Of a DNA stretch of 64,000 bases, positions 8,903 to 18,002 are shown piece by piece. Made by a program: the position numbers and the translations under genes. Location of the stretch: positions 1 to 64,000 of the forward strand of contig NZ_JAFEUL010000008.1 in NCBI RefSeq assembly GCF_016901225.1, given 5' to 3'. Below the pieces are notes generated by a model. It saw only the letters and a program-made list of their open reading frames with translations. It was not told where the DNA came from and made no database searches. Source of the DNA: Actibacterium sp. 188UL27-1. GTDB taxonomy: Bacteria > Pseudomonadota > Alphaproteobacteria > Rhodobacterales > Rhodobacteraceae. Within the stretch, counting starts at the first letter, position 1. The number at the start of each line of letters is the position of its first letter.

Positions 8903-10300
8903 TCAGGCGGCCCGGGTGGCCAGCAATCCCTCAGCCCGGATCCTGTCCAGCGTCTGGTCGAGCACAGTTCGCGCACGGTCCAACAAGATATCCATCTCAG
9001 GCCGGGAGATCACCAAGGGCGGCGCGATGATCATCCGGTCGCCGACATGGCGCATGACCAATCCGGTCTCAAAACTGATCTCACGGCAGATATAGCCGAC
9101 GGTTCCAGGATCCGACGCGAAGGGCGCGCGCCCCGCCTTGTCTGGTGTCAATTGTAGCGCGCCCATCATGCCACAACTCACGGCCTCCCCCACCAGTGGG
9201 TGATCGGCCAAGGCGGCCCAGCCCTGCGCCAGATAGGGGGCCTTGTCAGTGCGGACAGCGTCAACGATGCCCTCCTCTTCGAGGATCGTGAGGTTGGCGA
9301 GGGCCACAGCGCAACTGACCGGATGACCAGAATAGGTGTAGCCGTGGTTGAAATCGCCTGCGTCATTCACAGCCTCTGCGATTCGGTCCGAAATCAGAGA
9401 GGCCCCGATGGGCGCATAGCCGGAGCTTAATCCCTTGGCGATGGTCATGATGTCAGGCGTAATTCCCAGGGTCTGGCTGCCGAACCAATTGCCGGTTCGG
9501 CCAAAGCCGCAGATCACCTCATCGGAGATCAGCAGGACGTCATGGGCGGCGCAGATACGGGCAATCTCGGGCCAATAGCTGTCAGGCGGTATAATAACAC
9601 CGCCCGCGCCCTGGATCGGTTCGGCGATGAAGGCGGCGACGCGGCCTTCGCCCAGTTCGGCAATCTTGGCCTCAAGTTCCCGGGCGCAGGCGCTGCCAAA
9701 CGCCTCCGGGCTTCGGTCGCCGCCCTCGCCCCACCAATAGGGCTGGTTGATATGGACGATATCCGGGATCGGCATCCCGCCTTGGGCATGCATCGCCGCC
9801 ATCCCCCCCAGGGAACCGGACCCGACCGAGGACCCGTGATAGCCGTTCTTGCGTGCAATGATGATCTGCTTGTCGGGATGGCCCATCGCGGCCCAGTAAT
9901 GCCGGACCAGACGGATATTGGTGTCATTCGCCTCGGACCCAGACCCCGCATAAAAGACATGGTTCAGATCACCCGGGGCCAGGCGCGCCAGTCGTTCGGA
10001 CAAGGCGATGACAGGCGGGTGGCTGGTCTGAAAGAACGTGTTGTAAAAGGGCAGTTGGCGCATCTGCGCGGCCGCGGCCTCTGCCAGTTCCTCTCGCCCA
10101 TACCCGATATTGACGCACCACAGGCCTGACATCGCGTCGAGCATCTGCGCCCCGTCGCTGTCGGTCAGCCACACGCCCTCGGCCCGGGTGATCACCCGGG
10201 TGCCCTTTGCCGCGAGCGCCGCGCCATCGGTGAAGGGATGCATGTGATGGGCGGCGTCCAGCGCCTGAAGCTCGGATGTGGGCATGTGATTGGGGATCAT
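8903..10300 (-). CDS. spuC: Class III aminotransferase, putrescine-pyruvate aminotransferase-like
   Basis: This is a PLP-dependent omega-aminotransferase. Motifs in order are LDAMSGLWCVNIGYGREEL (about residues 53-71), YAGSGSEANDTNIRLVRHYW (phosphate-binding loop), GYHGSSVGSGSLGGM, AAFIAEPIQGAGGVI, LISDEVICGFGRTG (the PLP-pyridine Asp), and AKGLSSGYAPIGA with the Schiff-base Lys. The sequence closely follows Pseudomonas SpuC, which transfers the amino group of putrescine to pyruvate. It is first in a two-gene operon with the PuuB-like oxidase and is divergent from the potFGHI importer. The alternative start MPTSELQ lies 15 bases downstream. Confidence 0.85.
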   Translation of the reverse strand: MIPNHMPTSELQALDAAHHMHPFTDGAALAAKGTRVITRAEGVWLTDSDGAQMLDAMSGLWCVNIGYGREELAEAAAAQMRQLPFYNTFFQTSHPPVIALSERLARLAPGDLNHVFYAGSGSEANDTNIRLVRHYWAAMGHPDKQIIIARKNGYHGSSVGSGSLGGMAAMHAQGGMPIPDIVHINQPYWWGEGGDRSPEAFGSACARELEAKIAELGEGRVAAFIAEPIQGAGGVIIPPDSYWPEIARICAAHDVLLISDEVICGFGRTGNWFGSQTLGITPDIMTIAKGLSSGYAPIGASLISDRIAEAVNDAGDFNHGYTYSGHPVSCAVALANLTILEEEGIVDAVRTDKAPYLAQGWAALADHPLVGEAVSCGMMGALQLTPDKAGRAPFASDPGTVGYICREISFETGLVMRHVGDRMIIAPPLVISRPEMDILLDRARTVLDQTLDRIRAEGLLATRAA

Positions 10301-10511
10301 CGGTCACCTGACGGGCAAGGGTTGACGCAGCTAAAACCGCCGCGCCAAGCCTTGTCAATTCGGCACCCTGCCGCCCGGCATCGCCTAATTCTTGGGCGGT
10401 GCGGGCGGGCCGGGTTAGGTCGCGCACTATCGCCTTGCCAAAACGCCAAGTTTGTCCAGATAGTGGGCAAAAGAATGCGGCCCGACCAAGGCCATCAGGG
10501 AGATCTGCCAC
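10301..10511. other. Divergent intergenic region between spuC and potF
   Basis: These 211 bases separate the polyamine catabolic operon (leftward) from the importer operon (rightward) and must hold both promoters. TTGCCA (10435-10440) and TTGTCC (10452-10457) are possible -35 hexamers, but no convincing pair or operator palindrome could be assigned. An AGGGAG ribosome site (10497-10502) precedes the potF ATG at 10512. Confidence 0.3.
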
Positions 10512-11594
10512 ATGACCCGTATCGCCATCGCCGCGACCGTTTTGTCCGTGACCGCGCTTGCCGCCCAGGCCGAAGAAGTGCGCGTTTACAACTGGTCCGA
10601 TTACATCGACGAAGACGTGCTGACCCAGTTCACCGAAGAGACCGGGATCAAGGTCATCTACGATGTGTTCGACAGCAATGAGGTGTTGGAGACCAAGCTG
10701 CTGGCGGGCAAGACCGGCTATGACATCGTGACGCCCACCGGCGCGTTCCTGTCCCGCCAGATCGCCGCCGGCGCCTTCCAGGAGCTGGACAAATCCAAGC
10801 TGACCAACCTGGGCAACGTCTGGGCCGACATCAACGCCCGGACCGAAAAATACGACCCCGGCAATGCCTATTCGATCAACTACATGTGGGGTACGACGGG
10901 CATCGGCTACAACACCGCCAAGGTCGCGGAATTGCTGGGGGAAGATGCGCCCACCGATAGCCTCGCCCTCGTCTTTGACCCCGCCAATATGGAAAAGCTG
11001 GCCGGATGCGGTGTGCATTTCGTGGATGCCCCGACCGAGTTGATCCCGGCCGCCCTGCGCTATCTGGGCGAAGATCCGGATAGCAAGGATCCGGAGGTCA
11101 TCGCCAAGGTTGAAGAGGTGCTGGGCGGCGTGCGCCCCCATGTGCAGAAATTCCACAGTTCGGAATATATCAACGCCCTGGCCAATGGCGATATCTGCGT
11201 GGCGTTCGGCTGGTCCGGCGATATCTTGCAGGCCCGGGATCGCGCGGCAGAGGCCGATAACGGGGTCGAGGTGGCCTATACCATCCCCAAGGAAGGCGCG
11301 CTGATGTGGTTTGACCAGATGGCCATTCCCGCCGATGCGCCGAACGTGGAAAACGCCCACAAATTCCTCGATTTCATCTTGCGGGCCGAGGTAGCGGCGG
11401 CAGCGTCAAACCACACGTTCTATGCCAACGGCAACAAGGCCTCGCAGGAATTTCTGCTGGAGGAGGTGATCGGGGATGCCGCCGTCTATCCCGATGAGGC
11501 GACGGTTGCCAACCTCTTCACCGTCACCGCCTACGACGCCAAAGTGCAGCGCACCGTGACCCGCCTGTGGACCAAGATCAAATCGGGGCAATAG
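10512..11594 (+). CDS. potF: Putrescine/spermidine ABC transporter, periplasmic binding protein
   Basis: This is a PotD/PotF-type solute-binding protein. Residues 1-20 form a signal peptide ending in AAQAEE. The mature start, EVRVYNWSDYIDEDVLTQFTEETG, is the standard polyamine-binding-protein opening, and the Trp/Ser/Tyr of YNWSDY line the polyamine site in homologues. Further matches are YDIVTPTGAFLSRQI, YMWGTTGIGYN and GWSGDILQARDRA. At 360 residues it has the usual length. It is first in a tight potFGHI operon and lies opposite the putrescine catabolic genes, so putrescine is the best guess for the ligand. Confidence 0.93.
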   Translation: MTRIAIAATVLSVTALAAQAEEVRVYNWSDYIDEDVLTQFTEETGIKVIYDVFDSNEVLETKLLAGKTGYDIVTPTGAFLSRQIAAGAFQELDKSKLTNLGNVWADINARTEKYDPGNAYSINYMWGTTGIGYNTAKVAELLGEDAPTDSLALVFDPANMEKLAGCGVHFVDAPTELIPAALRYLGEDPDSKDPEVIAKVEEVLGGVRPHVQKFHSSEYINALANGDICVAFGWSGDILQARDRAAEADNGVEVAYTIPKEGALMWFDQMAIPADAPNVENAHKFLDFILRAEVAAAASNHTFYANGNKASQEFLLEEVIGDAAVYPDEATVANLFTVTAYDAKVQRTVTRLWTKIKSGQ

Positions 11595-11602
11595 GCGGCG
11601 GG

Positions 11603-12736
11603 GTGACAGACCCGGCACCTCCACCGGTTTTCGCCCCATGGGCTGACGACGGGGCGGTGCCGCTGATCAATCTCAGTGGGCTCACCAAGCGGTACGGCGA
11701 TGTCACCGCCGTCAATCAGGTTGATCTGCAGATCTATGAGCGGGAGTTTTTCTCGCTCCTCGGCCCTTCCGGCTGCGGCAAGACGACGATCATGCGGATG
11801 CTGGCGGGGTTCGAGGAGCCGACCGGCGGGACCATGACCCTGGGCGGGCAGGATCTGGCCGGGGTGCCGCCGAACAAGCGCCCCGTGAACATGATGTTCC
11901 AATCCTACGCCCTGTTCCCGCATCTGAGCGTCGCCGATAACATCGCCTTTGGCCTGCGCCGCGAAGGTATGCCGAAATCCGACATCGAAGGTCGCGTGGC
12001 CGAAATGCTGCGCCTGGTGCAACTGACCAAGTTGGCTAAGCGCAAGCCGCACCAGATCAGTGGCGGGCAACGCCAGAGGGTCGCTTTGGCACGCAGTCTG
12101 GCCAAGGCCCCGAAGCTGCTGTTGCTGGACGAGCCGCTTGGTGCGCTCGACAAGAAGCTCCGCACCCAAACCCAGTTCGAGCTGATGGACATTCAGGAGA
12201 ACACGGGCACCACCTTTGTCATCGTCACCCATGATCAAGAGGAGGCCATGACAGTCTCAAGCCGGGTCGCGGTGATGGATGAAGGGCGGATCGTGCAGGT
12301 GGCGACGCCTGCGGAGATCTATGAATATCCCGGATCCCGCTATGTCGCGGAGTTTATCGGTGACGTGAACCTGATCGAGGCTAAGGCGGGTACGACCACC
12401 GATGGCGATCTGACGCTGCACGCAGCCGACGGTGCGGTGATCACGGTGCAAAGCGCAGTCCCTGTCCCCGCGGGGACAGATTGCGCGCTGTCGATCCGGC
12501 CCGAAAAAGTTGCGATCAGCCGCGACAGGCCGGACCTGGACAACGCGCTGCCGGGCAAGATCATGGATATCGCCTATCTGGGCAATGTCACCACCTACCA
12601 TGTGGAAATAGCGGGCGGGCAGATCCTGAAAGCGATGGTCGCCAATGCCGCCCAACGATCAGAGCAGGCGTTCACCTGGTACGATCCCGTCTGGCTGGGC
12701 TGGAATGCAGCGCGCGGCGTGGTGTTGACCCGGTAA
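11603..12736 (+). CDS. potG: Putrescine ABC transporter ATPase
   Basis: This ABC ATPase belongs to the polyamine/iron/thiamine (PotA/PotG) group. Walker A GPSGCGKTTIMRML, signature ISGGQRQRVALARSLA, Walker B LLLLDEPLGALD and H-loop IVTHDQEEAM are followed by a C-terminal TOBE domain (EFIGDVNLIEAK, then SIRPEKVAIS). I prefer the GTG at 11603, eight bases after the potF stop and preceded by a G-rich stretch. An ATG at 11567 would instead overlap potF by 28 bases. The 3' end overlaps the potH start (TAATG). Confidence 0.92.
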   Translation: MTDPAPPPVFAPWADDGAVPLINLSGLTKRYGDVTAVNQVDLQIYEREFFSLLGPSGCGKTTIMRMLAGFEEPTGGTMTLGGQDLAGVPPNKRPVNMMFQSYALFPHLSVADNIAFGLRREGMPKSDIEGRVAEMLRLVQLTKLAKRKPHQISGGQRQRVALARSLAKAPKLLLLDEPLGALDKKLRTQTQFELMDIQENTGTTFVIVTHDQEEAMTVSSRVAVMDEGRIVQVATPAEIYEYPGSRYVAEFIGDVNLIEAKAGTTTDGDLTLHAADGAVITVQSAVPVPAGTDCALSIRPEKVAISRDRPDLDNALPGKIMDIAYLGNVTTYHVEIAGGQILKAMVANAAQRSEQAFTWYDPVWLGWNAARGVVLTR

Positions 12737-13623
12737 TGCGCCGGCTGATCGTCATAGGTTTTCCGTATCTGTGGCTCGCGCTATTCTTTCTGGTGCCCTT
12801 CCTGACGGTGCTGCGGCTGGCCCTGTCAGATGCCGATATCGCGATCCCGCCCTACACGCCGCGGTGGGACGAGCCGGGATGGGCCGGTCTGCGCGAAGTG
12901 ATCGCCGGGTGGGATTTTGAGAACTTCGTCTGGTTGACCGGCGATGACCTGTATTACCGCGCCTATCTGTCGAGCCTGCGGATCGCTTTGGTCTCGACCG
13001 TACTGACCCTGCTGGTGGCCTATCCCATTGCCTGGTCCATGGCTAAGGCGCGCCCCGCGTGGCGGCCCACGCTGCTGATGCTGGTGATCCTGCCCTTCTG
13101 GACGAGCTTCCTGATCCGGGTCTATGCGTGGATCGGGATCCTGAGCAACGAAGGCCTGCTGAACCAGACCTTGATGGCGATGGGCCTGATCAGCGAGCCG
13201 CTGCTGATCCTGAACACCGATCGCGCCGTCTATATCGGGATCGTCTATACCTATCTGCCCTTCGCGGTCTTGCCGATCTATGCCAACCTCGAACGGATGG
13301 ATCCGTCACTGCTAGAGGCCGCATGTGATCTGGGCTGTTCCCGTATCGCGGCGTTCTGGCGGGTGGTGATCCCATTGTCGCGGCCCGGGATCATTGCCGC
13401 CGCCTTCCTGGTGTTTATCCCCGTCGTGGGGGAGTTCATCATCCCCTCCATCCTCGGCGGCAGCGATACGCTGATGATTGGTCGCGTCCTGTGGGATGAG
13501 TTCTTTGCCAACCGGGATTGGCCCGTCGCCTCGGCCGTGGCGATCATTCTACTGTTCCTGCTGATCATTCCGATCGTGCTGTTCCAGCGCCAGGCCCAAC
13601 GCCAGCGGGAGGCCGAGGGATGA
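12736..13623 (+). CDS. potH: Putrescine ABC transporter permease
   Basis: This is a type I ABC permease with about six membrane helices. The first helix is FPYLWLALFFLVPFLTVL. The cytoplasmic EAA loop reads EAACDLGCSRIAAFWRVVIPLSRPGI (in two parts, near residues 195-220) and contacts the ATPase. The ligand-side segment WTSFLIRVYAWIGIL is typical of PotB/PotH. The ATG at 12736 shares one base with the potG stop, and the stop overlaps the potI start by ATGA. At 295 residues it has family length. Confidence 0.93.
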   Translation: MRRLIVIGFPYLWLALFFLVPFLTVLRLALSDADIAIPPYTPRWDEPGWAGLREVIAGWDFENFVWLTGDDLYYRAYLSSLRIALVSTVLTLLVAYPIAWSMAKARPAWRPTLLMLVILPFWTSFLIRVYAWIGILSNEGLLNQTLMAMGLISEPLLILNTDRAVYIGIVYTYLPFAVLPIYANLERMDPSLLEAACDLGCSRIAAFWRVVIPLSRPGIIAAAFLVFIPVVGEFIIPSILGGSDTLMIGRVLWDEFFANRDWPVASAVAIILLFLLIIPIVLFQRQAQRQREAEG

Positions 13624-14429
13624 CCCGGTTCGGTTGGTTCAACGCCACGGCCCTGACATTGGGTTTCGCGTTTCTTTACATCCCCATCGTCATCCTGATC
13701 ATCTATTCCTTCAATGAAAGCCGCCTGGTGACTGTCTGGGCGGGTTGGTCCACCAAATGGTATGGCGAGGTGCTGCGGGACGAGGCGTATTTGAGTGCTG
13801 CCTGGATCTCGCTCAAGGTCGGGGTGCTGTCATCGACGCTGGCCACGATACTGGGCACGATGGCCGCCATTTCGCTGGTTCGCGGGGGCCGCTTTCGGGG
13901 TCGCACGCTGTTTTCCGGCATGATCTATGCGCCGCTGGTGATGCCGGAGGTGATCACCGGCCTGTCGCTGCTGCTTTTGTTCATCAGCCTGGATGTGGAA
14001 CGCGGCATCGGCACGGTGGTCCTGGCACATACGACTTTTGCGATGTGCTATGTGTCGGTCGTTGTGTCGTCGCGGTTGGTCAGTTTCGATCAAAGCCTTG
14101 AGGAAGCCGCCCTGGATCTGGGTGCCTCCCCGTTCGAGGCGTTTCGGCTGGTCACCTTGCCCATCATCGCGCCTGCGGTCATCGCCGGGTGGCTGTTGGC
14201 CTTTACCCTGTCGCTGGATGATCTGGTCATCGCCAGCTTTACATCGGGCCCCGGGGCTACGACTCTGCCCATGAAAATCTTTTCCGCCGTACGCCTGGGC
14301 GTCTCGCCCGAGATCAACGCCTTGTCGACGCTGTGGATCGCTGCGGTCACCGTGGGCGTCATCACCGCATCGCTGATCAGCAAACGCAATGCGACCCGGC
14401 GCGAACAAGAGGCGGCGCATGCGAACTGA
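13620..14429 (+). CDS. potI: Putrescine ABC transporter permease
   Basis: This is the second type I permease of the importer. It has about six transmembrane helices, starting with ATALTLGFAFLYIPIVILI. The PotC/PotI motif FNESRL follows the first helix, and an EAA loop (EEAALDLGASPFEAFRLVTL) sits near residues 160-179. LDDLVIASFTSGPGATTLP in the last third is diagnostic of PotC/PotI proteins. The ATG at 13620 overlaps the potH stop. It ends the operon and converges with the ASCH gene after a 6-base gap. Confidence 0.93.
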   Translation: MTRFGWFNATALTLGFAFLYIPIVILIIYSFNESRLVTVWAGWSTKWYGEVLRDEAYLSAAWISLKVGVLSSTLATILGTMAAISLVRGGRFRGRTLFSGMIYAPLVMPEVITGLSLLLLFISLDVERGIGTVVLAHTTFAMCYVSVVVSSRLVSFDQSLEEAALDLGASPFEAFRLVTLPIIAPAVIAGWLLAFTLSLDDLVIASFTSGPGATTLPMKIFSAVRLGVSPEINALSTLWIAAVTVGVITASLISKRNATRREQEAAHAN

Positions 14430-14435
14430 TTGCGG

Positions 14436-14978
14436 TCAATCGGCTGGCTTGGACTTGGGATACGGGCGTGGCGGCGGTGTTGCGAAGGATTGGTTCAGAT
14501 CCGGAAAAAGGTCGCGGGTCCGGTCGTCTCCGTTCGCCCTGTCATACCGCATCATCCAAGGGCGAGGTGAGACGACCGCGCCGCTAGGGGCCCATTCGAG
14601 GTAACCCAGCGCGCCTGGCGCAGCGATCGGGTCAACACCCTTAGGATCCCGCAGAACCAATCCACAGGGGCCGCCGAACCAGGGACTGTCGCTTTTCGTG
14701 ACGATATCCGTAACCTCGACGGTGCCAATGATCGCGCCACGGACCAGGTCATCGGGGCGGGGTGGTGTCACGCCAACCTGTTGAAGCTTGTAGACGGACC
14801 AGCGATATTCCTCTTCCGTCAGGCCGGTGGCTGCGTGAATGCAGATCTGGCCGGGTCGCATCTGTCCGCTTTTGATGGAACCATGAGTGCGGTTCTCAAT
14901 GTCCTTGCCGCCATGGATGATCGCCCAGGCCCAGGGCTGCCGGACTGACAGGGCGAGGATGGGCAGATCACGCGGCAC
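14436..14978 (-). CDS. ASCH-domain protein
   Basis: The N-terminal block ILALSVRQPWAWAIIHGGKD (from residue about 6), then IENRTH, is the conserved opening of ASCH/PUA-like domains. It is followed by IHAATGLTEEEY and RGAIIGTVEVTDIV, which complete the beta barrel. ASCH domains bind RNA or act on modified nucleosides; the substrate here is unknown. I place the start at GTG 14978, which overlaps the end of the upstream photolyase-like gene by 11 bases, rather than at an ATG at 15059 deep in that gene. The C-terminal 35 residues are Pro/Asp-rich and probably flexible. Confidence 0.75.
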   Translation of the reverse strand: MPRDLPILALSVRQPWAWAIIHGGKDIENRTHGSIKSGQMRPGQICIHAATGLTEEEYRWSVYKLQQVGVTPPRPDDLVRGAIIGTVEVTDIVTKSDSPWFGGPCGLVLRDPKGVDPIAAPGALGYLEWAPSGAVVSPRPWMMRYDRANGDDRTRDLFPDLNQSFATPPPRPYPKSKPAD

Positions 14979-16203
14979 GCAAACCCTTGATCTGGCCCAC
15001 GAGGGTCGGGATCTTTTCCTTGAACTTGAAGAAACCGGCCGTGGCATAGGGCCAGGCATTCAGATCGAAATCTCGGATCGGGCGGATCAGGTCGATGCCA
15101 TCGTCGCGGAGCAGGTTTTCCAAAGTGTTGAGCTTGGTGGCGGTTGGCCCGACCGGGGCATAGGGTGTCACGACCTGTGCCAAACCTGTGTCGCGCGCCC
15201 AGGCCGCGATGGCGGTGATGTCATCGGTCAGCGGTCCGTGTGGGCCGAATGTGTCACCGTACCTGTCCCGCGTGTCCCGCAGGGCCGATTTGGCAAAGTC
15301 TGTGACGAGGGGAGAGACAGCCAGCGGTGATCGACCTTCGGTGGCCAGCAAACCGGCAACGCCTTTCGGGGTCAGGCCGGGGGGCAGGAGCCAGGCGGGG
15401 GAGAGGTCTTCTTCGGTGATCAGCAATCCGGTTTCGGGATGTGGCGCCCAGTCAACCTCTGCCGGGGGGTCTTGGCGCGTTGGGTGGGGTGGCCCGTCCA
15501 AGGCGGGTGCATCTGTGGCCAGACCATGGGTGCCGCCAAACCGTCCTTCGGTGAATTTGGTGATATTCGAAGACCGCGCGAGATAGGTTTTGCCCTTGGT
15601 CTGCAACCCCGCTACCCAACGCCATCCAAGTGTGTTGGAGGCCGGATCGCCATCCAGCAGGTGGCGCATGAAGAAATCCGCCCCTAATTCCCACGGCAGT
15701 TTCAGCGTGAAGATCCAGATCGACGCGAACCACATCCGCGCGTGGTTGTGCATGTAACCGCTTGCTGCCAACTCCTGCGCCCAATTGTCAAACGACGTCA
15801 GGCCGGTCTCACCCTTGCAGGCGGCCTCCCATTTTTGGCGCAAACCACCTTCGGCCTTGACCCGGTTCAGCGCTTGGTTGAGGCCCGCGCGATAGTCAGA
15901 CCAGACGGCCGGACGCATTTCCAGCCAACCCTTCCAATATGTCCGCCAATACACTTCCTGCACGAACTTTTCTGCGGTGGACAAGGCATAGCGATCCAGG
16001 ACGGCCTGAAGCACCTCTTCCTCCGTGATCATGCGGTGACGTATGTAAGGCGACAATTTCGACACATGGGGATGCCCCAGATCCCCGCGGTCATAGTTGC
16101 GTTTTGCAGTATAATCGCGGCCGGATTTGGGCAGAAAGTCCCGCAGCGCCGCAAGGGCAGCGGTGCGCGTTGGGTCAAATACTGGGGTTTTATGATTATC
16201 CAT
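14968..16203 (-). CDS. Photolyase/cryptochrome-type FAD-binding protein with apparently permuted domains
   Basis: Residues 1-235 match the C-terminal FAD-binding helical domain of photolyases: KLSPYIRHRMITEEEVLQ, EKFVQEVYWRTYWKGWLE, MHNHARMWFASIWIFTL, and GDPASNTLGWRWVAGLQTKG with ARSSNITKF. In ordinary photolyases an alpha/beta antenna domain precedes this. Here no such domain precedes it; instead about 165 residues follow. They include a segment DITAIAAWARDTGLAQVVT, then PYAPVGPTATKL, GIDLIRPIRDFDLNAWPYAT and GFFKFKEKIP. This looks like the second half of the alpha/beta domain, moved to the C-terminus. The start at 16203 (MDNHKTPVFDP) is preferred to an upstream codon at 16242. Light-driven DNA repair is plausible but not shown. 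Confidence 0.75.
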   Translation of the reverse strand: MDNHKTPVFDPTRTAALAALRDFLPKSGRDYTAKRNYDRGDLGHPHVSKLSPYIRHRMITEEEVLQAVLDRYALSTAEKFVQEVYWRTYWKGWLEMRPAVWSDYRAGLNQALNRVKAEGGLRQKWEAACKGETGLTSFDNWAQELAASGYMHNHARMWFASIWIFTLKLPWELGADFFMRHLLDGDPASNTLGWRWVAGLQTKGKTYLARSSNITKFTEGRFGGTHGLATDAPALDGPPHPTRQDPPAEVDWAPHPETGLLITEEDLSPAWLLPPGLTPKGVAGLLATEGRSPLAVSPLVTDFAKSALRDTRDRYGDTFGPHGPLTDDITAIAAWARDTGLAQVVTPYAPVGPTATKLNTLENLLRDDGIDLIRPIRDFDLNAWPYATAGFFKFKEKIPTLVGQIKGLRAA

Positions 16204-16248
16204 GAAGCGCGAGCTAACCCGCGCCTGCCGCGTTTCAAGCAATGCGGG

Positions 16249-16731
16249 TCAAGCCGTGACCACACCCTGGCAGGCTGTTCCGTAACAGGCGGTCAGAACA
16301 TGGTCCCAACCGGTCTGGTAGCTGGCCATCATGGTTGCGCCGTCGGTCACCCCGTCAAATCCGCCATGGGTGAGATCGACGCGGGTGCCGGTTTTCGTTT
16401 GACTGAAGGCGACGACGACGTGGGTTGCGTCTTCCTCTTCCTGTCCGACATGCCAGTTAAAGGCGAAACGTCTGCCGGGTTGCCAGTCGGTGATCCGGGC
16501 CCAGGCGTGGCGTTTGCCGTCATGGGTCGTTTCCCAGATCCGGCCCCCTTGATGTGGGTCGACATCCAGTTGGCGGGGTGCGCGCCCATCCCGCGCCGAC
16601 AGGGAATGGGTGTCCCCCGGCCACCACTTATTGATGCCGGCTGTAAAAAGCTCGAACGCGTGATCCGGCGGGAGGGGGACGGTGATCGTCTTGTGGATTG
16701 GGGCTGTTGGTGTGGTGTCGAAATCTTCCAT
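16249..16731 (-). CDS. SRPBCC (AHSA1-like) protein
   Basis: This is a START/Bet v1-like fold protein of the Aha1-C group. HKTITVPLPPDHAFELFTAGINKWWP (in two parts, from residue 13) is the first strand and helix, and GGRIWETTHDGKRHAWARI with WQPGRRFAFNWHVG forms the middle sheet. The end carries DGATMMASYQTGWDHVL, the long C-terminal helix. Such proteins bind small hydrophobic ligands, and the ligand here is unknown. The gene lies 29 bases downstream of an ArsR-type regulator on the same strand, a very common pair in alphaproteobacteria and actinobacteria. Confidence 0.85.
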   Translation of the reverse strand: MEDFDTTPTAPIHKTITVPLPPDHAFELFTAGINKWWPGDTHSLSARDGRAPRQLDVDPHQGGRIWETTHDGKRHAWARITDWQPGRRFAFNWHVGQEEEDATHVVVAFSQTKTGTRVDLTHGGFDGVTDGATMMASYQTGWDHVLTACYGTACQGVVTA

Positions 16732-16760
16732 GGAACATCTTCAATCTTGGGTTTGGGGTG

Positions 16761-17081
16761 TCATTTCCGTTGGTTGTCCTTGGCCATGGTTTCGGCCTCG
16801 GCCGCGAACGCGGCCAAAGCCGTGTCCCACAGGCTGTCGAGCCATTGGCGCAGTTCCGCCATACCTTTTGGATCCAGCCGGTAGACCCGCCGCGCGCCTT
16901 GCGATGTGACGGCCAGCACGCCCGCATCGTTGAGCACTTTCAGATGCTGCGAAATGGCCGGCCGGCTGACCGGAAATCCATGCGCCAGCTCGCCCACGCT
17001 TTTGGGTTCACGGGCCAGCTGCTCAACAATGGCGCGGCGGGTTGGATCGGCGAGGGCGGAGAGTATCAAACCGTAACTCAT
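16761..17081 (-). CDS. ArsR-family transcriptional regulator
   Basis: This is a small winged-helix DNA-binding protein (106 residues). [20 protein letters not shown] (residues 7-26) starts the fold, and [20 protein letters not shown] is the helix-turn-helix with recognition helix [13 protein letters not shown] wing follows with GARRVYRLD. No Cys metal-binding motif is present, so it is probably not a metal sensor. It most likely represses its own operon with the downstream SRPBCC gene. The promoter region is shared with the divergent clpP gene. Confidence 0.88.
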   Translation of the reverse strand: MSYGLILSALADPTRRAIVEQLAREPKSVGELAHGFPVSRPAISQHLKVLNDAGVLAVTSQGARRVYRLDPKGMAELRQWLDSLWDTALAAFAAEAETMAKDNQRK

Positions 17082-17229
17082 GACTTACGGTAAGCCTTTA
17101 CTTACTTATCTGTCAACGCTATCTTCACATTTCAGGCGCAGGAGCAGCCCTTGCGGCCCCCCCCGCCCAGCACTAGAACCAACTGACACCGATCAGAGCG
17201 CCTGCCGCTCCCCAGTCCGAGGCAACCAG

Positions 17230-17862
17230 ATGCAAGACCCAGTGAACACCTATATGAACCTTGTCCCCATGGTTGTTGAGCAAACCAGCCGGGGCGAACG
17301 CGCCTACGATATTTTTTCAAGGCTGCTGAAAGAGCGGATCGTTTTCGTGAACGGCCCTGTCCATGACGGGATGAGCCAGTTGATTGTGGCGCAGTTGCTG
17401 CACTTGGAAGCGGAGAATCCGACCAAAGAAATCAGCATGTACATCAATTCGCCGGGCGGCGTCGTGACCAGCGGCCTGTCGATTTATGATACCATGCAGT
17501 ACATCAAGCCAAAGGTTTCAACCCTAGTGGTTGGGCAGGCGGCGTCTATGGGGTCTGTTCTATCGGTCGCGGGTGAGGCTGGAATGCGCTTTTCGTTGCC
17601 CAATGCGCGGATTATGGTCCATCAACCCTCGGGCGGTTTTCAGGGGCAGGCGACGGATATTATGATCCACGCTGCAGAAACTCAGAAAATTAAAGACCAA
17701 CTTCATAAAATCTATGTCAAACATACGGGGCAAAAGATTGAAGACGTGGAAAAAGCCCTGGAGCGGGACAATTTCATGTCTCCGGATGAGGCAAAGGCAT
17801 GGGGCCATATCGACGAAATCGTGGAGAGCCGGAAGACATCCGATGATGAGGGCAGTAGCTGA
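17230..17862 (+). CDS. clpP: ATP-dependent Clp protease proteolytic subunit
   Basis: ClpP is the barrel-shaped serine protease that degrades unfolded or tagged proteins delivered by ClpX or ClpA. The catalytic Ser is in [11 protein letters not shown] (Ser about 107), the His in [12 protein letters not shown] (about 132), and the Asp follows near ALERDNFMS (about 181). At 210 residues it has the normal length, with the short N-terminal extension usual in this group. The ATG at 17230 was chosen because upstream codons lack coding character. clpX follows 140 bases downstream in the same direction, the standard arrangement. Confidence 0.96.
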   Translation: MQDPVNTYMNLVPMVVEQTSRGERAYDIFSRLLKERIVFVNGPVHDGMSQLIVAQLLHLEAENPTKEISMYINSPGGVVTSGLSIYDTMQYIKPKVSTLVVGQAASMGSVLSVAGEAGMRFSLPNARIMVHQPSGGFQGQATDIMIHAAETQKIKDQLHKIYVKHTGQKIEDVEKALERDNFMSPDEAKAWGHIDEIVESRKTSDDEGSS

Positions 17863-18002
17863 ATCGGGCGACGCCGCGACAATTAAAGCAGGGGCACATT
17901 TGCGATTGTGCCCCGTAAGGGGCTGGCCTAAGCTGCCCCAGCGGGCAATAGATCAAGGAGCGGGTTGCTCCCAACAGCAAGGCAGCGGCCTTGGAGGATA
18001 GC

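Noticed and set aside
9969-11360. Long minus-strand frame of 463 codons
   Set aside because: It runs antisense to potF and overlaps spuC out of frame; no recognisable domain.
15742-16884. Plus-strand frame of 380 codons
   Set aside because: It lies antisense to the photolyase-like, SRPBCC and ArsR genes, and joins them without any domain of its own.
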